From Jaminaea rosea (taxonomy: Eukaryota > Basidiomycota > Exobasidiomycetes > Microstromatales): DNA of 64,000 bases. This document shows, one piece after another, positions 20,136-30,841 of the stretch; the first letter of the stretch is position 1, and each line of letters starts with the position of its first letter. The position numbers and the translations under genes were made by a program. The stretch is from the NCBI RefSeq assembly GCF_003144245.1, contig NW_020289975.1, positions 887,496 through 951,495 on the forward strand, given 5' to 3'. The notes below the pieces were generated by a model. The model did no database searches and had not been told where the DNA came from. It saw only the letters and a list, made by a program, of their open reading frames with translations.

Positions 20136-23100
20136 CTAATTGTACTTCTCGAGGTCGAGCGTCAGGCTGGCCGACGAGTTCTGATTCTGCAGGAAGAAGT
20201 GAGGCAAGTAGGGGGTCAGCTTGGCTTTGTACCTTCTGTCTTCTCGGACCACGCGTACTCACCTCCTCCGCCTTCCTGTATACACCCACCAGACCCTCTG
20301 CCTGCTCATAAAGCGTAGCCTTGAGCGAAATGACAATGAACTGGAAGTCCGCTCGCGCCTTCTGGCGAATGTAAGCAGCCACTTTCGCGACGTTCTGGCT
20401 GTCGAGCGCAGCGTCCACTTCATCGAGGACAAAGAAGGGCGGAGGGCTGAACATGGCGATGCAGAATAGCAAGGCCAAGGCGGCGATGGTCTTCTCGCCT
20501 CCAGATAGCTGCTCCATGTCACGGAAGCGCTTCATGGGGGGCATGGCCGTGTAACGAACTCCTTTGAGGTAGGGCTCTTCGTCGTCTTCAAGTGAGAGGT
20601 AGGCGATTCCGCCTGCTGGAATCGCTCTGCTCTTGGTAAGGTCTTTGTAGACCTGCGAGTCGTGGCAAGCAAGAGAAGTAGGTTCAGCTCACTGGTTTTC
20701 TGGACTCGACACGCGTCGTCTTAGCGCGCGCTCACCTTGTCAATGTGCGTGCTGATGTAGTTGAATGCCGTAGTGAACAACTTCACCCTTCTCTCCTTGA
20801 CATCGTTGAATGCATTCCTCGCAGCCGTCGCCTCCCGCCTCGCCTTCTCAAACTCGCCCTCCGTCTCCTTGTACCTTGCCTCCGTGTCGCCGAGCCTGTC
20901 AGCAGCCTTCATGTTGGGCGCCATGCGCTCAATAGCGGCCGACGTTTTCTCGATGTTGGACTTGAGCTCGGCCTCCATCGCTGCGCTCCCGTCCTCCTTC
21001 GCCGCGTCGTCCAGATCATCAAAGTCGACCTCGATCCCGAAGTCGGGCACAAAAATGGCATGCTGCGTCTCATCGTTATCGTCATCGATGTCCATCGGGA
21101 CCAGATCGCCCGTCGGGTCGTTGGTGAGCGAGACTTTGTTCAGTGACCCAGAAATGAGGGGCAAGTCGATCTCCTCCAGTCGACAGCGCTTGAAGATATC
21201 GCCCCGCTGCGAGGCCAGCTTCTCCATTTGGTCATTCATGTTAGCCACCTCCTTGATCGTGTTGTCGAGCGCTCGAGCCGCCTTGCTTAGATCGCGCTTG
21301 GCGTCGGTAAGCTGCTGTTGCGCCTTTTCATGGTCCTCGCGCAGCTGAGTGAGACGATCGTTGCGCTCCCTGATGTCCTCTTGTATCTTGTCGATTGACT
21401 CCTGGACTGTAGCTTTCTCCTGTGCGACCGTATCAATGCGAGCCGTCTCTTTCTCGATGACGCGCCTGTTGGTCTGAAGTCGCTCCTCCTGACTCTTGAG
21501 CTGCGCCTTGGTGAAATTGATCTGGTGTTCCAGCCTCTTCATCTGCGTCTCAAACTCGAGGCGGGCGTCGCGCTGACGCTCTAGCTGCTGGAGCTGGCGC
21601 TCCTCGTATTCGCGGATGTCAGAGACGCCAATGCGCGCACAGAAGTCGGCAAAGACCTCGTCGTCGTCCTCGTCGACGACTGTCTTGAGGTTGTCGACCG
21701 AGCTTTGCGTGGCGGTCACCTCGTTGCGAGCAGCGGTGACGCGCGGAGCAATGTCGGTTGTTTGCTTTTTGACATTGTTGAGCTCAGTGTTCAGGCCATC
21801 GAGTCGGCTGGTAGCGGCAGAGAGATCATCGCGCAACGTTGCCAGCTTCGTCTCGCATTCCCCGACCCTGGCGACGAGACTCTCCTCGGTAGGAAGCTTG
21901 TGGCGCTCCTGTTGCAGCTCCTTGAGCTCAGCCGAGCACTCTTGCCGTTGTCGCTGCAGACCTTGGACCTCCCTCTCCTCCCAGCGCTTCTTTTGCTCGC
22001 CTGCTTGGCCACCGGTGATGAGACCTGACTTGTGGATGATGGTGCCCTCCAGAGTGACGGCCTTGGCTTCGATCTTCCTCTCGTAGCTGAGGTGTCTGGC
22101 TACGTCCATCGTGTCGCAGACAAGGGCGTTGCCGCAGACGTACTGAATCGCAAGCTCGAGCGAGGCGTCGTACTGGATGACGTCGATGGCGAGACGAGCG
22201 CCGCGGGCAACCGAGCGAAGACGGTCATTAATGGGCTTGGCTTGGATGGTGTCGAGGGGTAGGAAGGTAGCTTGGCCAATGCGCTGGTTGCGGAGGTACT
22301 CGATGCAGTCGATGGCAGTCCTCTCCTGGTCTACGATGACCGCATCCGTGTTGCGGCCGAGAACAGTCTGGATAGCCAAGTCGTACTTATGCTGCGTGGG
22401 CTTGCACAGATCCACCAATCGCCCTCGCACGCCAGGGAACAGCTTAGCCAAATTGGCAATGCTCTCCTTCATCTTAGCCTCGCGCTCCGACTCCCTCGCA
22501 TCATTACCGGCCTGGATGAGCTTCGTGTAGCATGTCTGCAGGGTATCATTGAGCTCCGTCTCCCTCTTGCCGATACGGGTGCGCTCCGATTGCAGTCGCG
22601 CGAGCTCAGCCTTGGCGTCCTGCAGTCGAGTCTGGAGCTCGGTGCGTCGTGCTTCAAGAGCGTCCTTCTTCTCTGCGGCGACGCCACTCTCAGCTTCCAG
22701 CTTCTCTTGTGCGCGTGCGAGGCGCTTCGACTTGTCCTCCAGGGATTGGACAGTCGCCTGCTGTGCCTTGAGCTGCTTGCGGTGCGTCTCCAGCTGCTGT
22801 CGCTCGGACGGCTTGCGCGTCGAAGCCTCTGCGCGCAGATTGTGGTACTCCTCGAGATCTGCTTCGTTCAAGTTGAGGCCAGCGCCACGTTCCTTCTCGG
22901 CATCCTCAGCCCTCTGGGCAGCCTGCTTGGCGCTGTCGTAATCTCGCTCTAGTTTGGCCAGCTCATTGCGGGAGCGAATGACGTCTCGCTCGACGTCGGA
23001 GATGATCTTCTCTGCTGCGCCTATGCGACGGCGAGAGTGCGAGGAGCGCTCGTCGAGGGCGTCCAACTGAGGCTGCTTCTCTTCAATTTCTTTTTGACGC

Positions 23101-24081
23101 TTCTTGATGTCTCGCTCGGCCTTGCTGACGTCTCGAAGGACGTTGGCCGCTTCCTTCCTTCTCGTGTCGACATTGGCCTCTGCGGTGCTGACGCCTTTGC
23201 GAAGGTCGGGCATGTGGGCATTCTGCTCGTCAATGTCCTCACGCGACTTGTCAAGCTGCTGTTGGATGTGGTAAAGCTGCCAGAGGAGTAATTGGAGCAG
23301 GTGTGCGTCTCTCTCTTCCTGCAGCCTCTCCCATTTCTCGGCCTCTGACTTCTGCTCGCGGAACGTCTTAAGCTCTCCATTGATACCGCGACGCTTGTTG
23401 AAGGCAGCTGCGCTCTCCTCTTGGCTACGCTCCATTCTCTCCTTGGCCTGCTCGTACTCCTCCTTGAGCTCGAGTGAGCCCGAGATCTGATCGATGAGAC
23501 GCGTGAGCTCCTTTGGGTTCTGTTGAGCTACAGCCTCTACGTCTCCCTGGAAGACGAGAAAGTTTCTACGATGGAACACGAGGCAAAGCATGTCAGCTTT
23601 GTGCACATACATCATCTCATGGCGGCCGCACTCACTTTGCCTTGACAAGAATTTTGAACTTCTCAAGCTGTCGATTGTACGAGTTGTACGACTGCCCGCG
23701 ACCATTGATCTTGTACTCTGATGCACCAGCCAGCGTGACGCTCCTCTCAAAGCGCCACTCCTTGCCAGTCGCATCCTCGTAGACGGCAACGACGGTAGCC
23801 TTCTGCGCATCAGCTGCGCTTCCTTCTGCCTCATCGTCGTCGGATTCGCCAGAGGCGTTGCCAGGGTCGGCGGCCATCCTCCTGCCTCGGAAGATGACGT
23901 CCTTGAGGCCACTGGATCGCATCTGCGACGACTTGACGCCGAGGACAAAGGAGATGGCGTCCATCAAGTTACTCTTGCCGCTGCCATTGGGGCCAATGAC
24001 TGCAGAGAAGCTTTTAAAGGGGCCAATGACTTGGGTGCCTCTGTAGGACTTGAAGTTGGTGATCTCGAGTGAGAGGAGCAT
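20136..24081 (-). CDS. SMC1: Cohesin subunit SMC1
   Basis: Four exons (24081-23636, 23565-20736, 20652-20263, 20186-20136), 1238 residues, the usual SMC1 length. Walker A GPNGSGKSN is at residues 30-38. The first splice gives KAKNFLVFQGDVEAVAQQNP. Long heptad coiled coils flank a hinge (FPGVRGRLVDLC...LGRNTDAVIVD...ITGGQAG). The ABC signature LSGGEKT is near 1141 and Walker B VLDEVDAALD near 1167. The last exon is just 17 codons (NQNSSASLTLDLEKYN), matching the conserved SMC1 C-terminus. It pairs with SMC3 and the kleisin to form the cohesin ring for sister-chromatid cohesion. It faces the M28 peptidase gene across a 292-bp divergent promoter. Confidence 0.97.
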
Positions 24082-24210
24082 CGTGGGCAATGTGCCCTTG
24101 TGCGAGGTAGCGGCAGCGGTGCAGCAGCGAGATCTGGTGGTGAGGCGGTCGTGAAGGATAGGATGATGAGGTGATGAGGTGGACGAGGGCGGCGCGAAAG
24201 TGGGAATGCC

Positions 24211-24232
24211 TTGCCCGCCCGCCTGCCCGCCC
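24211..24232 (+). repeat. GC-rich promoter box, copy 1 (CCCGCC/CTGCCC repeat)
   Basis: A 22-bp C/G-rich string built from GCCCGCCCGCCTGCCCGCCC preceded by TT. It is repeated exactly at 27775-27796 upstream of thioredoxin reductase, and its 12-bp core occurs inverted at 30693-30704. It lies in the SMC1/M28 divergent promoter, about 130 bp upstream of SMC1. Confidence 0.6.
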
Positions 24233-24373
24233 TTCTGCCCCGTCGCGTCAAGCGCGTCGCGGACTGGCGGCCAAAGAGGGCCGCGTGGCTTTGCGTGGTG
24301 GCCCCTGCGCTCGGCGATCCTCAGGACGCCGCGACGTCGCCATTCAGTCCTTTCAGCAATCTCGTCTGTCAGG

Positions 24374-26185
24374 ATGGCGATCAAGAACGAGCCATCAAAG
24401 AGACCACTGCTGCCAGTCGAGTCTCAAGATGAGAAGCTGCCAACGAAGCAGGCATCAGAGCCCTTCTTGAGACTGCCGGACCGGCTCCTGTCTCCACGAG
24501 GACATCGATGGATCAACAGGTTGATCGCCGCATCGCTGGCGGTAATGCTAGGCTGCCTCGTCTTCCTACCCAAGAATTCCACAGGGAGCACAAGACCGAG
24601 AGCATTGCGCATCGCTTTCTCCGCGGGTCCGAGCAGTCCTGCGACAGGCCAGCCAGCCTCGTCCATCTACGCTCAAGTACCAGACTACGATGGGATCGCG
24701 ACGCTGTCGTGGGAGCCTCCGGCTGGCGACGTCGAGTCCACTGCTGTGTCAACGAGCTTTCTCCGAGAGGATCAAGGCAGTTTGATCTGGCTGACACGCG
24801 AGGTCGTCGACCATTCTCTCGTTACACATCGCCTCGAAGACGGTGTTGACGAGGAGGTCAGACTGCTCTGCGATCCAGCAGGCGATCCAGAAATCGCCTC
24901 CTTCGCCCGCAACGATCTGAATTACTACTTCAGCACTCCTCATACGATTTCGCCCTACGTCAGGAGCGTCTTTCGGGACCACGACGCCCCGCAAGTTCTA
25001 CGCTCTCGCCAGGCTGCAAAGTCGCTGAGCACAAAGACGTTGGTTAGCACCAATCGCTCCACACTCCTCTTCGTCCCGCACTCCGGCCTAGCCACGCTGG
25101 ATCGCTGTCTTCCACGCTACGTTCGTCCCTACCTCCTCCCACCAGTCCATTCTACAAGTTTCGCGCCTCCTCAAGAAGACAAGCCAGAGCCAGGCTTCCC
25201 CACCCCTACCCTGAGCGACACCTACATCTCAACCTGGCTTCGTTCCCCGCTCCTCCAGTCGCACGAGCGCATTCAGCAGGATCTAGATGCCCTCACGGGG
25301 GAAAATGCTTCTTCGCCCGTCCCCTTGCCGGGCACGTCGCGCTGGATGACTAGACATTCGTCGACATATGGGGGTTACTCGGCTGCGAGGTGGCTGCTGG
25401 CGCAGCAGAGGGCTGCGCTCGGACTCGAGGAGAGCGGAGCGTCAGAGTCGGCTACCGCTGTGCCAGGAGCAAGGTGTGACTTTTGGCACTACGGGGATGG
25501 AAGCTTCAATCCGAATGTCGTCTGCATCATCCCCGGCGAGGGCGGCAACGAGGGAAAAGCAGACGAGGATGAGGGCGCCGTAGTCCTCACCGCCCACTAC
25601 GACTCACGCGGCTCATTCGGCTCCTCGCGCGCCCCAGGGGCAGATGATGATGGCAGTGGCACGGCCATGCTCCTTGCCCTGACACGCGTCTTGGGACAGG
25701 CCATCAGTGCCCCTCGGTCCAAAGCATCTCGCCGCCGCCCACTGCACCTTATCCTCTTCTCAGGCGAAGAGCAAGGCCTAGTAGGCTCATCATACTACGC
25801 CGCTCATCTGCGAAAGCAAGGCGTCCCCATTCGTCTTGCACTTCAAACAGACATGATAGCCTATCGCGTCCCCGGCGAAGCACCGCAGCTCGCTTCGCCC
25901 ACCACCATCGGAACGAAGAGTGCCGCCACCTTTGTCCAGCGTACAGCGCAACTCTGGGCGCCTGAGCTCGTCGTGGGGAAGAGTGCGGCGTGCTGCTCAG
26001 ATCATCAGAGCTTCTGGCAAGTGGGTGCCCCTGCCACCAGCGTCTTTGAGCGCAACGGGCCTATTGCTGATCCGATGTATCATGAGAGTGGCGACGTGAG
26101 TAGGAGAAGGGGTTATGATGTGGGACAGTTGGTAGGAGCGGGTAAGGTGGTACTGGCAGCTGGATTACAGTTGCTTTGGGAGTAG
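24374..26185 (+). CDS. Membrane-anchored M28-family zinc aminopeptidase-like protein
   Basis: Single exon, 603 residues from ATG 24374 (MAIKNEPSKRPLL). A basic tail and one membrane span (about residues 46-66, INRLIAASLAVMLGCLVFLP) give a type II topology with the enzyme in a lumen or outside. All five metal-ligand motifs of M28 are present: VLTAHYDSR (His), GADDDGSG (bridging Asp), FSGEEQGLVGSSYYA (Glu pair), LQTDMIAY (Asp) and MYHESGD (His). It should remove N-terminal residues from peptides in a zinc-dependent way; vacuolar or secretory location is inferred. Glutaminyl cyclases share this fold, but no cyclase-specific mark stands out. The frame upstream to 24179 has no supported ATG near it. 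Confidence 0.85.
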   Translation: MAIKNEPSKRPLLPVESQDEKLPTKQASEPFLRLPDRLLSPRGHRWINRLIAASLAVMLGCLVFLPKNSTGSTRPRALRIAFSAGPSSPATGQPASSIYAQVPDYDGIATLSWEPPAGDVESTAVSTSFLREDQGSLIWLTREVVDHSLVTHRLEDGVDEEVRLLCDPAGDPEIASFARNDLNYYFSTPHTISPYVRSVFRDHDAPQVLRSRQAAKSLSTKTLVSTNRSTLLFVPHSGLATLDRCLPRYVRPYLLPPVHSTSFAPPQEDKPEPGFPTPTLSDTYISTWLRSPLLQSHERIQQDLDALTGENASSPVPLPGTSRWMTRHSSTYGGYSAARWLLAQQRAALGLEESGASESATAVPGARCDFWHYGDGSFNPNVVCIIPGEGGNEGKADEDEGAVVLTAHYDSRGSFGSSRAPGADDDGSGTAMLLALTRVLGQAISAPRSKASRRRPLHLILFSGEEQGLVGSSYYAAHLRKQGVPIRLALQTDMIAYRVPGEAPQLASPTTIGTKSAATFVQRTAQLWAPELVVGKSAACCSDHQSFWQVGAPATSVFERNGPIADPMYHESGDVSRRRGYDVGQLVGAGKVVLAAGLQLLWE

Positions 26186-26317
26186 AGCAGCATTTTGGCA
26201 GTCTGCAATCGTATTCAGCATCAGCATGGATCGAAGTTTCGTCTTGCAAAGGCATGGTACTGGATTGACAGCCAGGACGTCATCTAAAAAAGAACCACAT
26301 CACCACGCTTTCCCTCT

Positions 26318-27733
26318 TTACTCCTTGTCCGTGCCAGTGTAATGCTCAGCCGCCGCAATCGTGACGGGATCCGCCTCCTCCTCGGCAGCGAGCAATCTCT
26401 CGCTCTCGAGCGCCGCAATGCACCCACTGCCCGCCGAGGTGACCGCTTGCCTGTACTTCTTGTCCTGCACGTCACCCGCCGCGAAGAAACCCTTGACGCT
26501 CGTCTCTGTGGTCCCCGGCTTCGTCACAATGTATCCATCCTCGTCACAATCGACCTGGTCCTTGACAAGGGAAGTTGCCGGCACGTGCCCGATGGCGTAG
26601 AAGAGACCGTTGACTTGAAGATCGGACTCCTCGCCCGTCTTTGTCGACTTGATGCGGAGAGCGTTGAGCAAATCGCCGTCCCCCTTTGCCTCGACGGGCA
26701 CAGTGTTGAAGAGGACCTCAATCTTCGGATGGTTGAGCAGACGCTTCGCCATAATCTTCGAGGCGCGCAGCTCGTCTCTTCGGACGAGGACGTAGACCTT
26801 TGAGCCATACTTGGTCAAGTACGTCGCCTCCTCCGCCGCAGAGTCTCCTCCACCAACAACAGCGAGAGGCTTCTTCCTGAAGATGGGCACAGCGCCATCG
26901 CATACGGCGCATGCTGAGATTCCGCTCTGCCAGTAGGTGTCCTCACCAGGGATGTGCATCCTCTTCGCCGACGCTCCCGTAGCCATGATAATCGTGTCTG
27001 CCAGCTCAGGCGCCTCGCTCTCCTTGCCCTCCCTCCAAAACTTGAAGGGGCGCTGCGACAGGTCCACCTTGCTGATCGTCTCCGTGTGGATCGTAGTGCC
27101 AAACCTTTCAGACTGAGCACGGAACTTGTCCATCATAGCTGTTCCGCCGATTCCCTCGGGGAAGCCTGGGAAGTTCTCTACGTCTGTTGTGGTGGTGAGC
27201 TGACCACCAGCTGCAATGCCATTCGCAAGGAAGCCCTCGAAGAGAATGGGCTTCAGCTCGGCACGCGCGAGATAGATGGCGGCTGTATGGCCTGCAGGCC
27301 CTGAACCGATGATGACCTGGCAAGAGAGGAAAGGGAGAAGAGGATTGAAGGTTAAGCTACGATCCAAGCCTACTGGACCACCTCCTCACACGCGCGCGCT
27401 ACTCACCACCTTGTAGTGGCCACTGTTGGCTTGTGATGATCCATTGATGTCTGCTACGGGTGCCATGCTATCGTCTGCTTGTGCTTGCAAAGTAGTTGCT
27501 GAGGTGTGGAAAGCAGTCGCTGCAGCTGCGATGGATGAGCTGAGTGCAAAGGAGAGAAGGTTGCGCGGCTGGCGGCGATGAGGTGGCTGAGACGATGAGG
27601 AAGGGCGAAGCGCGCTCTTGCTAGCGGTGACGTAGGTAGCTCTGTTGCCCAGAAGGGTAGTGGCGAGATGAATGGATCTGCTAGTGGTGGTGGTAGTACT
27701 TGGTCGAGAGCGAAGAAGTGAGGCGACGATCAT
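26318..27733 (-). CDS. TRR1: Thioredoxin reductase (NADPH), probably dual mitochondrial/cytosolic
   Basis: Two exons (27733-27407, 27316-26318; 90-nt intron) encode 441 residues from the first ATG. The core has FAD-binding [30 protein letters not shown], the redox pair in SACAVCDG (C245, C248), NADPH-binding [18 protein letters not shown] and the C-terminal FAD motif [22 protein letters not shown]. The enzyme reduces thioredoxin. Residues 1-89 are Arg/Ser/Thr-rich and look like a mitochondrial presequence; a second ATG at 27466 ([11 protein letters not shown]) begins just before the enzyme and would make a cytosolic form of the usual fungal length. A GC-rich box sits about 45 bp upstream of the first ATG. 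It converges on the M28 gene, stops about 130 bp apart. Confidence 0.95.
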
Positions 27734-28258
27734 TCGAGATTGGGCGATGAATCAAGTCAAGACGTTGGATTCCATTGCCCGCCCGCCTGCCCGCCCGCCG
27801 CCTTCGCCGTCCTCCTCAAAGCCGAAGAGGGACGCATCAGAGGGCGGCTCAGGTCCGGCGAACCGGTCGAAGGGCCGAGCACGCGAGCCAGAGCGTGAGT
27901 GAGTGGCAACGACGAGTGGCGCTGCATTGACAAGCAGGTCAACGAATGGATGATCCACGGTGGGAAAGCGCTCGCCATCTAGCATTGTTAACAGAAGTCC
28001 AACAAGAGAAGGCATGGTGGCTATGGACAAGAAGAATCAAGTGAGCAGTGCTGCGCATCCGAGAGAAGCTAGTTATGCGAGAGAGTAGCGGGACAAGACG
28101 AATCCAAGTGCAGAGCTAATGAGACTATATAGAGACGGTAGACAAGAAGGGAAGTAGAGTGTCCGTGAGAAGGGAGAGGGAGAAAAATTGGGTGAATAGC
28201 AAGAAGCGAGGTGTTGGGAGTCCATGAAGACGTCGCACATTTGAGAGTGTGTGCCAAA
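27734..28258. other. Intergenic, 525 bp, between thioredoxin reductase start and GH79 stop
   Basis: Contains the 22-bp GC-rich box (27775-27796) and a palindromic CTATATAG string near 28124-28131 that could serve as a TATA element on the reverse strand, though it is about 390 bp from the start codon. No gene supported. Confidence 0.35.
27775..27796 (+). repeat. GC-rich promoter box, copy 2
   Basis: Identical over 22 bp to the box at 24211-24232; here it lies about 45 bp upstream of the first ATG of thioredoxin reductase, likely in the core promoter or leader. Confidence 0.6.
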
Positions 28259-30217
28259 TTACGAGAAGGCGACAAGGAGCGAACCCAGCCCCGCAGCCAC
28301 GAGGGTGACGAGCACCAGCTCGGGCCTTGCATTAAGAGCCACGCTGTTGCGGAAAGGATTGTAGCCAGTCGGCTGCGAAGAAAAGGTGGGCGCCGAAGAG
28401 CCTGCACTACCAGCCTGGACCGTCCCACTAACGGTCACGTCGTTGCCCTCTGATGTAGAGCTCGCCAGCTTCTGGCAGTTGGCCGTGTTGATCTGGTTAT
28501 TCTGCGTGCCAATCTGCGAGCCGAGATTGACTACCACAGCTTGCGAGTCACGCACCCGCACACTGAGCAGTCCATCTTGCCCGACCGTGACCTGCTGCGG
28601 CTGATCTCCTGCCTGGGTCATCGTGCCCGTCCCACTGGCCTCGTACGACATGCCGTTCCACGTCGTGTTCTGCGTCGCATCACTACCCGCCGCCGTGAGC
28701 TGCGAGAGGTAGACGGTCTTGCCTGACCAAGCAGGAAGAGTGTAGGTAAAGGTCACTGTCCCCATACTCGATCCGCTGGGAGCTGGCTGCGTGTTGATGG
28801 CGATGAGGGTTTGCAAGTTGCCGTCGGTGTACGTGTTGTACGAGGCGAGACGGTTCGTATAGCCGCTGGGAATATTGTTGAGCGAGTACTGAGCCACGCG
28901 CACATTGCAGGTTGCGCCGATGATCTGATCAATGGCAGCAAAGGCATAGTAGGACGAGCGGACGTGCGGCTGTGATCCGTCAGAGTTGCTCGCCGTCGGC
29001 TGCCAAGGCGAGGCGTATGACTCGGCCGTCATGTGGATCTGGACCGAGGCGACCTGCACCGTAGCTGCGTACAAAAAGAAGTGGAATGTCCACAGCGTAT
29101 TTGCGAAGGTGTCAGAAATCCCCTGAATGCCTGTTGGGCCAACGGAACCCATCTCGCGCAGGTAGTAGGGCTTGCCCGTGTTGTAGGCGTCTTGCGACTG
29201 GTCGCGCCACTCCTTGAACTGCGACGACGTGGCAGACAGGTCGAGGAGATGGTCGGACGTCAGCTGATAGGAGCTCACGCCCAAGTAGTAGAAGTAGTCG
29301 TGCTGGTTCCACCCGGCGATGTAGATTCCATTCTCTGCTGCGACGCCGGTGCTGACGAGGTTGGCGATGCGGAACGGCTGACCGCGTGAAGTGGCCGTCG
29401 TGGCAGTGGCGGCTGGCTCGAAGAAGTTGGTGCCAATGTTCTTGGCCTTGAGCACGTTGTTGTAGATGGCTACGGCGGCCTGCTGCCACTGATTGCCGTA
29501 GGCGGTGGGGGTCCAGCTTCCGTCTGTTCGGAACTGGTTTTGGCCGTACAGGTCTGGCTCGTTTCCAATTTCGAAGCCGACGATGTTGACATTCTGCACA
29601 CCATTGAGCGAGGCATTGGCCTGCGCAACGATACCGTCAAGCCAGCCTGAGCCCTGGTACGCCAAGTTCAAGCCGTAGGTGATCGGCGTGCCTTCAGGGA
29701 AGTTGTCCATCGCCTCGAAGTAGGATGGGCCAAAGTAAAGCAGATCACTGGGATTTGGTTGGCCTGAACCTGACGGGTAAGCGTTCTGATGGATAGTGTA
29801 CCCTGAAGACGAGGCGTTGTAGAGCATCGTATCGCCAGCATTACCTCCGACTCGAATGTGCGGAGGCACGCCAGTGTACTTTTGCAGGTTCGTGAGAAGG
29901 GTGTAGGTGAGATTGTTGCGCTCGGTCGTCCCCGTGAAGGGATACAACGAGGTAGGTTCGATGCCCATGCCAGCATACGCAGGGCTTAGGATGGCCGAAA
30001 GGGGATTAGCTGTGTTTTGGGTCATGGGAGGGACGAGACTAACGGACTGCGCTGACGCCGTGGTAGCAGTCGACGCTGCCGCCGCCGCGAGCGCCACCGC
30101 TGCCGTCGACATCATCTTGCGCTGGCGTGACCGTGATGGGCGCTGCGGGCGCGAGGTGGCTGATGTCGAGCGGCTGGAGAGGCAGGATGGGCCTGCGAGA
30201 GATGAAGGTGGCAACAT
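28259..30217 (-). CDS. GPI-anchored glycoside hydrolase, family GH79 type
   Basis: Single exon, 652 residues from ATG 30217. A second pair of ATGs at 30115/30112 (MMSTAAVALAAAAAS) would give a cleaner secretion signal ending near TASAQ, so the true start is uncertain. The body is a beta/alpha barrel of GH79 type (beta-glucuronidase/heparanase-like): IRVGGNAGD near the start, the acid/base Glu in FEIGNEPDLYG (E220), and a likely nucleophile in YYLREMGSVG (E355), followed by VQIHMTAESY and a beta-sandwich domain. The last residues form a hydrophobic GPI-attachment tail (LVLVTLVAAGLGSLLVAFS). It probably trims uronic-acid-containing glycans at the cell surface; the substrate is not readable from sequence. 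Family call by motif pattern only. Confidence 0.8.
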   Translation of the reverse strand: MLPPSSLAGPSCLSSRSTSATSRPQRPSRSRQRKMMSTAAVALAAAAASTATTASAQSVSLVPPMTQNTANPLSAILSPAYAGMGIEPTSLYPFTGTTERNNLTYTLLTNLQKYTGVPPHIRVGGNAGDTMLYNASSSGYTIHQNAYPSGSGQPNPSDLLYFGPSYFEAMDNFPEGTPITYGLNLAYQGSGWLDGIVAQANASLNGVQNVNIVGFEIGNEPDLYGQNQFRTDGSWTPTAYGNQWQQAAVAIYNNVLKAKNIGTNFFEPAATATTATSRGQPFRIANLVSTGVAAENGIYIAGWNQHDYFYYLGVSSYQLTSDHLLDLSATSSQFKEWRDQSQDAYNTGKPYYLREMGSVGPTGIQGISDTFANTLWTFHFFLYAATVQVASVQIHMTAESYASPWQPTASNSDGSQPHVRSSYYAFAAIDQIIGATCNVRVAQYSLNNIPSGYTNRLASYNTYTDGNLQTLIAINTQPAPSGSSMGTVTFTYTLPAWSGKTVYLSQLTAAGSDATQNTTWNGMSYEASGTGTMTQAGDQPQQVTVGQDGLLSVRVRDSQAVVVNLGSQIGTQNNQINTANCQKLASSTSEGNDVTVSGTVQAGSAGSSAPTFSSQPTGYNPFRNSVALNARPELVLVTLVAAGLGSLLVAFS

Positions 30218-30692
30218 GGCCGAGTGGCGAGGAGAGGCGGCGCGGATGCCAGACTGGTGGTGGCAGAGATCTCTAGATGTGGATGAGCTTCTGCTGTGGA
30301 TGCTGCGCACTTGTGGCTTGCTTGTTTTGCGATTCCAGGATAGGCGAGAAGATGCTGATGATGGGGTCCAAGATGAAGATGAAGAGGCCTTGCAGACGGG
30401 CGAAGGACGTGGAGGAAGAAGACGAAGAAGTGTGAAGAGACAGGGGGTCAATCGACGAACGCTGAAGGTGATCCAAGGAGAGTGGAGACTGAGATGGTGG
30501 AAGAGAGGAAAGAGAGGAACGAGCAGCAGCGGAAAGAGGGATCGTGGAGATGCAGCGACAGGCAGGGCGATTGAATAAGACGGCAATTAGTGAATTGAGG
30601 GCCGAACGAACAAACGCATGAACAAATGCGCCTCGTCCCTCGAGTTTGGCTCCGCTCGCTCTCTGGTCTGCGTCGGACCCTTGCGACGCACT

Positions 30693-30710
30693 CGGGCAGG
30701 CGGGCAGGCG
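30693..30710 (-). repeat. GC-rich promoter box, inverted partial copy
   Basis: CGGGCAGGCGGGCAGGCG carries, on the reverse strand, the 12-bp core CCCGCCTGCCCG of the boxes at 24211 and 27775. It lies about 475 bp upstream of the GH79 start. Confidence 0.4.
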
Positions 30711-30815
30711 AGCGGAGGCCGGCGCCTCTTCCTCCTCGGCAGTGAGACCCGTCATCTGGAGCTACGCCCGGCGCCGACATGCCATGAAATCATCGCCTGC
30801 AGCAGCACAAGCAGT

Positions 30816-30841
30816 GACAGTCTGACAGTCTGACTGACTGA
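30816..30841 (+). repeat. Short CTGA/ACAGT tandem repeat
   Basis: The string repeats ACAGTCTG twice and then CTGA twice in the GH79/MAD1 intergenic region. A simple-sequence tract; no function claimed. Confidence 0.5.

Noticed and set aside
30218-30586. N-terminal extension of the GH79 frame to 30586
   Set aside because: The extension starts at a non-ATG codon and would put a long Ser/Leu/His-rich stretch before the secretion signal; it looks like leader DNA.
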